Source: Pseudomonadota bacterium
GTDB taxonomy: Bacteria > Desulfobacterota > JAPLJL01
Assembly: GCA_026388615.1 (NCBI GenBank)
Contig: JAPLJL010000288.1
Coordinates: 1 to 6,155 of the forward strand
DNA: 6,155 nucleotides
Direction: 5' to 3'
Below, piece by piece: positions 5,535 through 6,155 of the stretch (its first letter is position 1; the number at the start of each line of letters is the position of its first letter). The notes under the pieces are model-generated. The model saw nothing but the letters and a program-made list of their open reading frames with translations. It ran no database searches and was not told where the DNA came from. Position numbers and translations under genes: made by a program.

Positions 5535-5599
5535 TCTGGTTTCTCTGGTTTCTTTAGTTTCTTTGGTTTAACCCGAAACCAGAAACCCGAAACTCGAAA
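5535..5599. repeat. tandem 9-bp units facing inverted 7-bp units
   Basis: Four 9-bp units run from 5535 to 5570: TCTGGTTTC twice, then two variants. They face heptamers starting GAAAC on the same strand at 5575 (GAAACCA), 5582 (GAAACCC) and 5589 (GAAACTC), followed by a GAAA start at 5596. Read on the other strand, the heptamers contain the same GGTTTC core, so the two halves are inverted copies with different periods. GGTTT (5565-5569) pairs with AAACC (5576-5580) over 6 nt to form the central hairpin. The element is in the 5' untranslated region or promoter zone of the racemase-like gene. Confidence 0.75.
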
Positions 5600-5643
5600 T
5601 TTCTTTTCGCCTGCGGGATTGATCATAAATAAAAGGAAGAAAA

Positions 5644-5718
5644 ATGAAAAGAGAGAGGAAAAAACTCCCCCTCACCAGTAAAGGCAAGGGAACAGAAGTT
5701 TCACCCAAAAAATTGTGA
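5644..5718 (+). CDS. possible 24-residue basic small ORF
   Basis: ATG at 5644 is preceded by AAGGAAG (5633-5639) at a workable 4-nt gap and runs 24 codons to TGA. The product would be strongly basic (MKRERKK at the N-terminus), with no hydrophobic segment. It matches no family I know. The region is A-rich and repeat-like, so this may be chance. If translated, it could be a leader peptide for the gene at 5947, about 230 bases downstream. Speculative. Confidence 0.15.
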   Translation: MKRERKKLPLTSKGKGTEVSPKKL

Positions 5719-5743
5719 GACTCGGTTATTACCTGGCGGGCAC

Positions 5744-5798
5744 GGCGAGGCCGGAAGCCTCCGCCCGGGCCTGGACCCGATCGCGGGAAAGGGCTTCC
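5744..5798. other. GC-rich cluster of three hairpins in an AT-rich spacer
   Basis: GGCGAGGC (5744-5751) pairs with 5757-5765, giving 8 bp with one bulged C over the loop CGGAA. CCCG (5776-5779) pairs with CGGG (5784-5787) over ATCG. GGAA (5786-5789) pairs with TTCC (5795-5798), an alternative to the preceding stem. GCCCGGGC (5763-5770) is an 8-bp palindrome. On the minus strand the same bases can be read as a 23-codon ORF (5800 to 5729) with GC-rich codons like those of the real genes here, ending in two tandem TAA. It may be a structured leader RNA, a gene remnant or neither. No known riboswitch was recognised. Confidence 0.3.
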
Positions 5799-5932
5799 AT
5801 CCCTGCTATTCTGTTAAAGAAAAGGCGAGCATAAATAAAGAAATGTATTAAGTTTCAAAACTACTGGAAAAAAGTTATTTTTGGATTATCATATGACCAT
5901 TATTTCCATATCAATGCAGTTTTTTCGAAACT

Positions 5933-5940
5933 AAGGAGGT
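5933..5940 (+). promoter_or_regulatory. strong ribosome binding site for the GTG-started edge gene
   Basis: AAGGAGGT (5933-5940), a full-length match to the 16S rRNA tail, lies 6 nt before GTG at 5947. No ATG is in frame between it and the first conserved-looking residues, so it fixes GTG as the start. It is one of the two best Shine-Dalgarno sequences in the window, and it predicts efficient translation. Confidence 0.85.
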
Positions 5941-5946
5941 GAAAAA

Positions 5947-6155
5947 GTGGGACTTTACAACGCCGATGATATTAAGTTCCTGTTGACGCTCCGGGGTATC
6001 TGTATTGCCTACCGCCTGGGAAAGCTGGTTTCCCCCGAGGTGAGAAAAATATCGATGGAGAACGATCTGATCGCCCAGTTCAAGGCGGAACGGGAGAATA
6101 TCGGGCGGTATTTCATTCTCCGGGGCGGGACGCTCGAGAGCCGGCGGGGGATTCA
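5947..6155 (+). CDS. unrecognised gene, 5' part only (runs off the window)
   Basis: The frame is open from GTG at 5947 to the edge (69 complete codons) with codon use like its neighbours and an excellent Shine-Dalgarno, so it is very likely real. The visible part begins MGLYNADDIKFLLTLRGI. It reads as a mostly helical region with a hydrophobic-cationic face (9-35), a charged helix (38-53), then RYFILRGGTLESRRGI (54-69), which looks like the start of a beta-sheet. There is no signal peptide or clear membrane span. I do not recognise the family with certainty. An SCP2-like sterol or acyl-CoA carrier fold is one guess, from the change of a helix into a strand and the acyl-CoA neighbourhood, but no diagnostic residue supports it. 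It is transcribed divergently from the racemase-like gene. Confidence 0.85.
   Translation, partial: MGLYNADDIKFLLTLRGICIAYRLGKLVSPEVRKISMENDLIAQFKAERENIGRYFILRGGTLESRRGI

Larger units (their letters stand above)
5509..5946. other. 438-base divergent intergenic region
   Basis: This spacer separates the minus-strand racemase-like gene from the plus-strand gene at 5947, so both promoters should lie in it. From the racemase side it holds a strong Shine-Dalgarno (complement of 5511-5519), a tandem repeat (5535-5599), a possible tiny ORF (5644-5718), a GC-rich hairpin cluster (5744-5798) and an AT-rich stretch (about 5800-5930). The last includes the perfect 8-bp palindrome TCATATGA (5889-5896), a possible operator half-site. 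I could not assign convincing -35 and -10 boxes in either direction. Confidence 0.6.

Overview
The window carries five complete protein genes and two edge fragments. GC-rich coding blocks are separated by AT-rich, repeat-laden spacers. The mix of acyl-CoA enzymes, a periplasmic lytic transglycosylase of the MltF type (so a Gram-negative envelope) and dispersed palindromic repeats suits an uncultured proteobacterium-like organism, perhaps of deltaproteobacterial (Desulfobacterota) type. That placement is inference from general resemblance; no marker gene here fixes it.

Layout. Bases 1-31 look like the tail of an upstream gene. On the plus strand follow a MaoC-type (R)-enoyl-CoA hydratase (142-582), a class III CoA-transferase of the CaiB/BaiF family starting at TTG (758-1960), and an MltF-like lytic transglycosylase with an SBP_bac_3 module fused to an SLT module (2162-3619). 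On the minus strand are queF (3757-4146) and, upstream of it, a second CaiB/BaiF-fold protein that carries the His/Asp/Glu set of alpha-methylacyl-CoA racemases (4327-5508). A 438-base divergent spacer then leads to the start of an unrecognised plus-strand gene (5947 to the window edge) with a near-perfect Shine-Dalgarno sequence.

Function. The hydratase, CoA-transferase and racemase-like protein together suggest acyl-CoA catabolism, possibly of branched or 2-methyl acyl chains: activation by CoA transfer, epimerisation at C2 and hydration of an enoyl-CoA. mltF and queF are housekeeping-type genes (cell-wall turnover and queuosine biosynthesis) with no evident link to that pathway.

The most unusual feature is in the spacers. 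Four of them (32-102, 584-731, 4281-4329, 5535-5599) are built of degenerate short tandem units, mostly exactly 7 bp long. Three of the four have arms in inverted orientation. The sequence of the unit differs from locus to locus while the period is kept. Two further spacers hold palindromic elements that both begin TGTCATTC (2009-2106 and 4210-4276), and a third holds a purine-rich repeat fragment (3688-3716). No tRNA, rRNA, CRISPR array, transposase or phage gene was seen, and no convincing sigma-70 promoter or intrinsic terminator.
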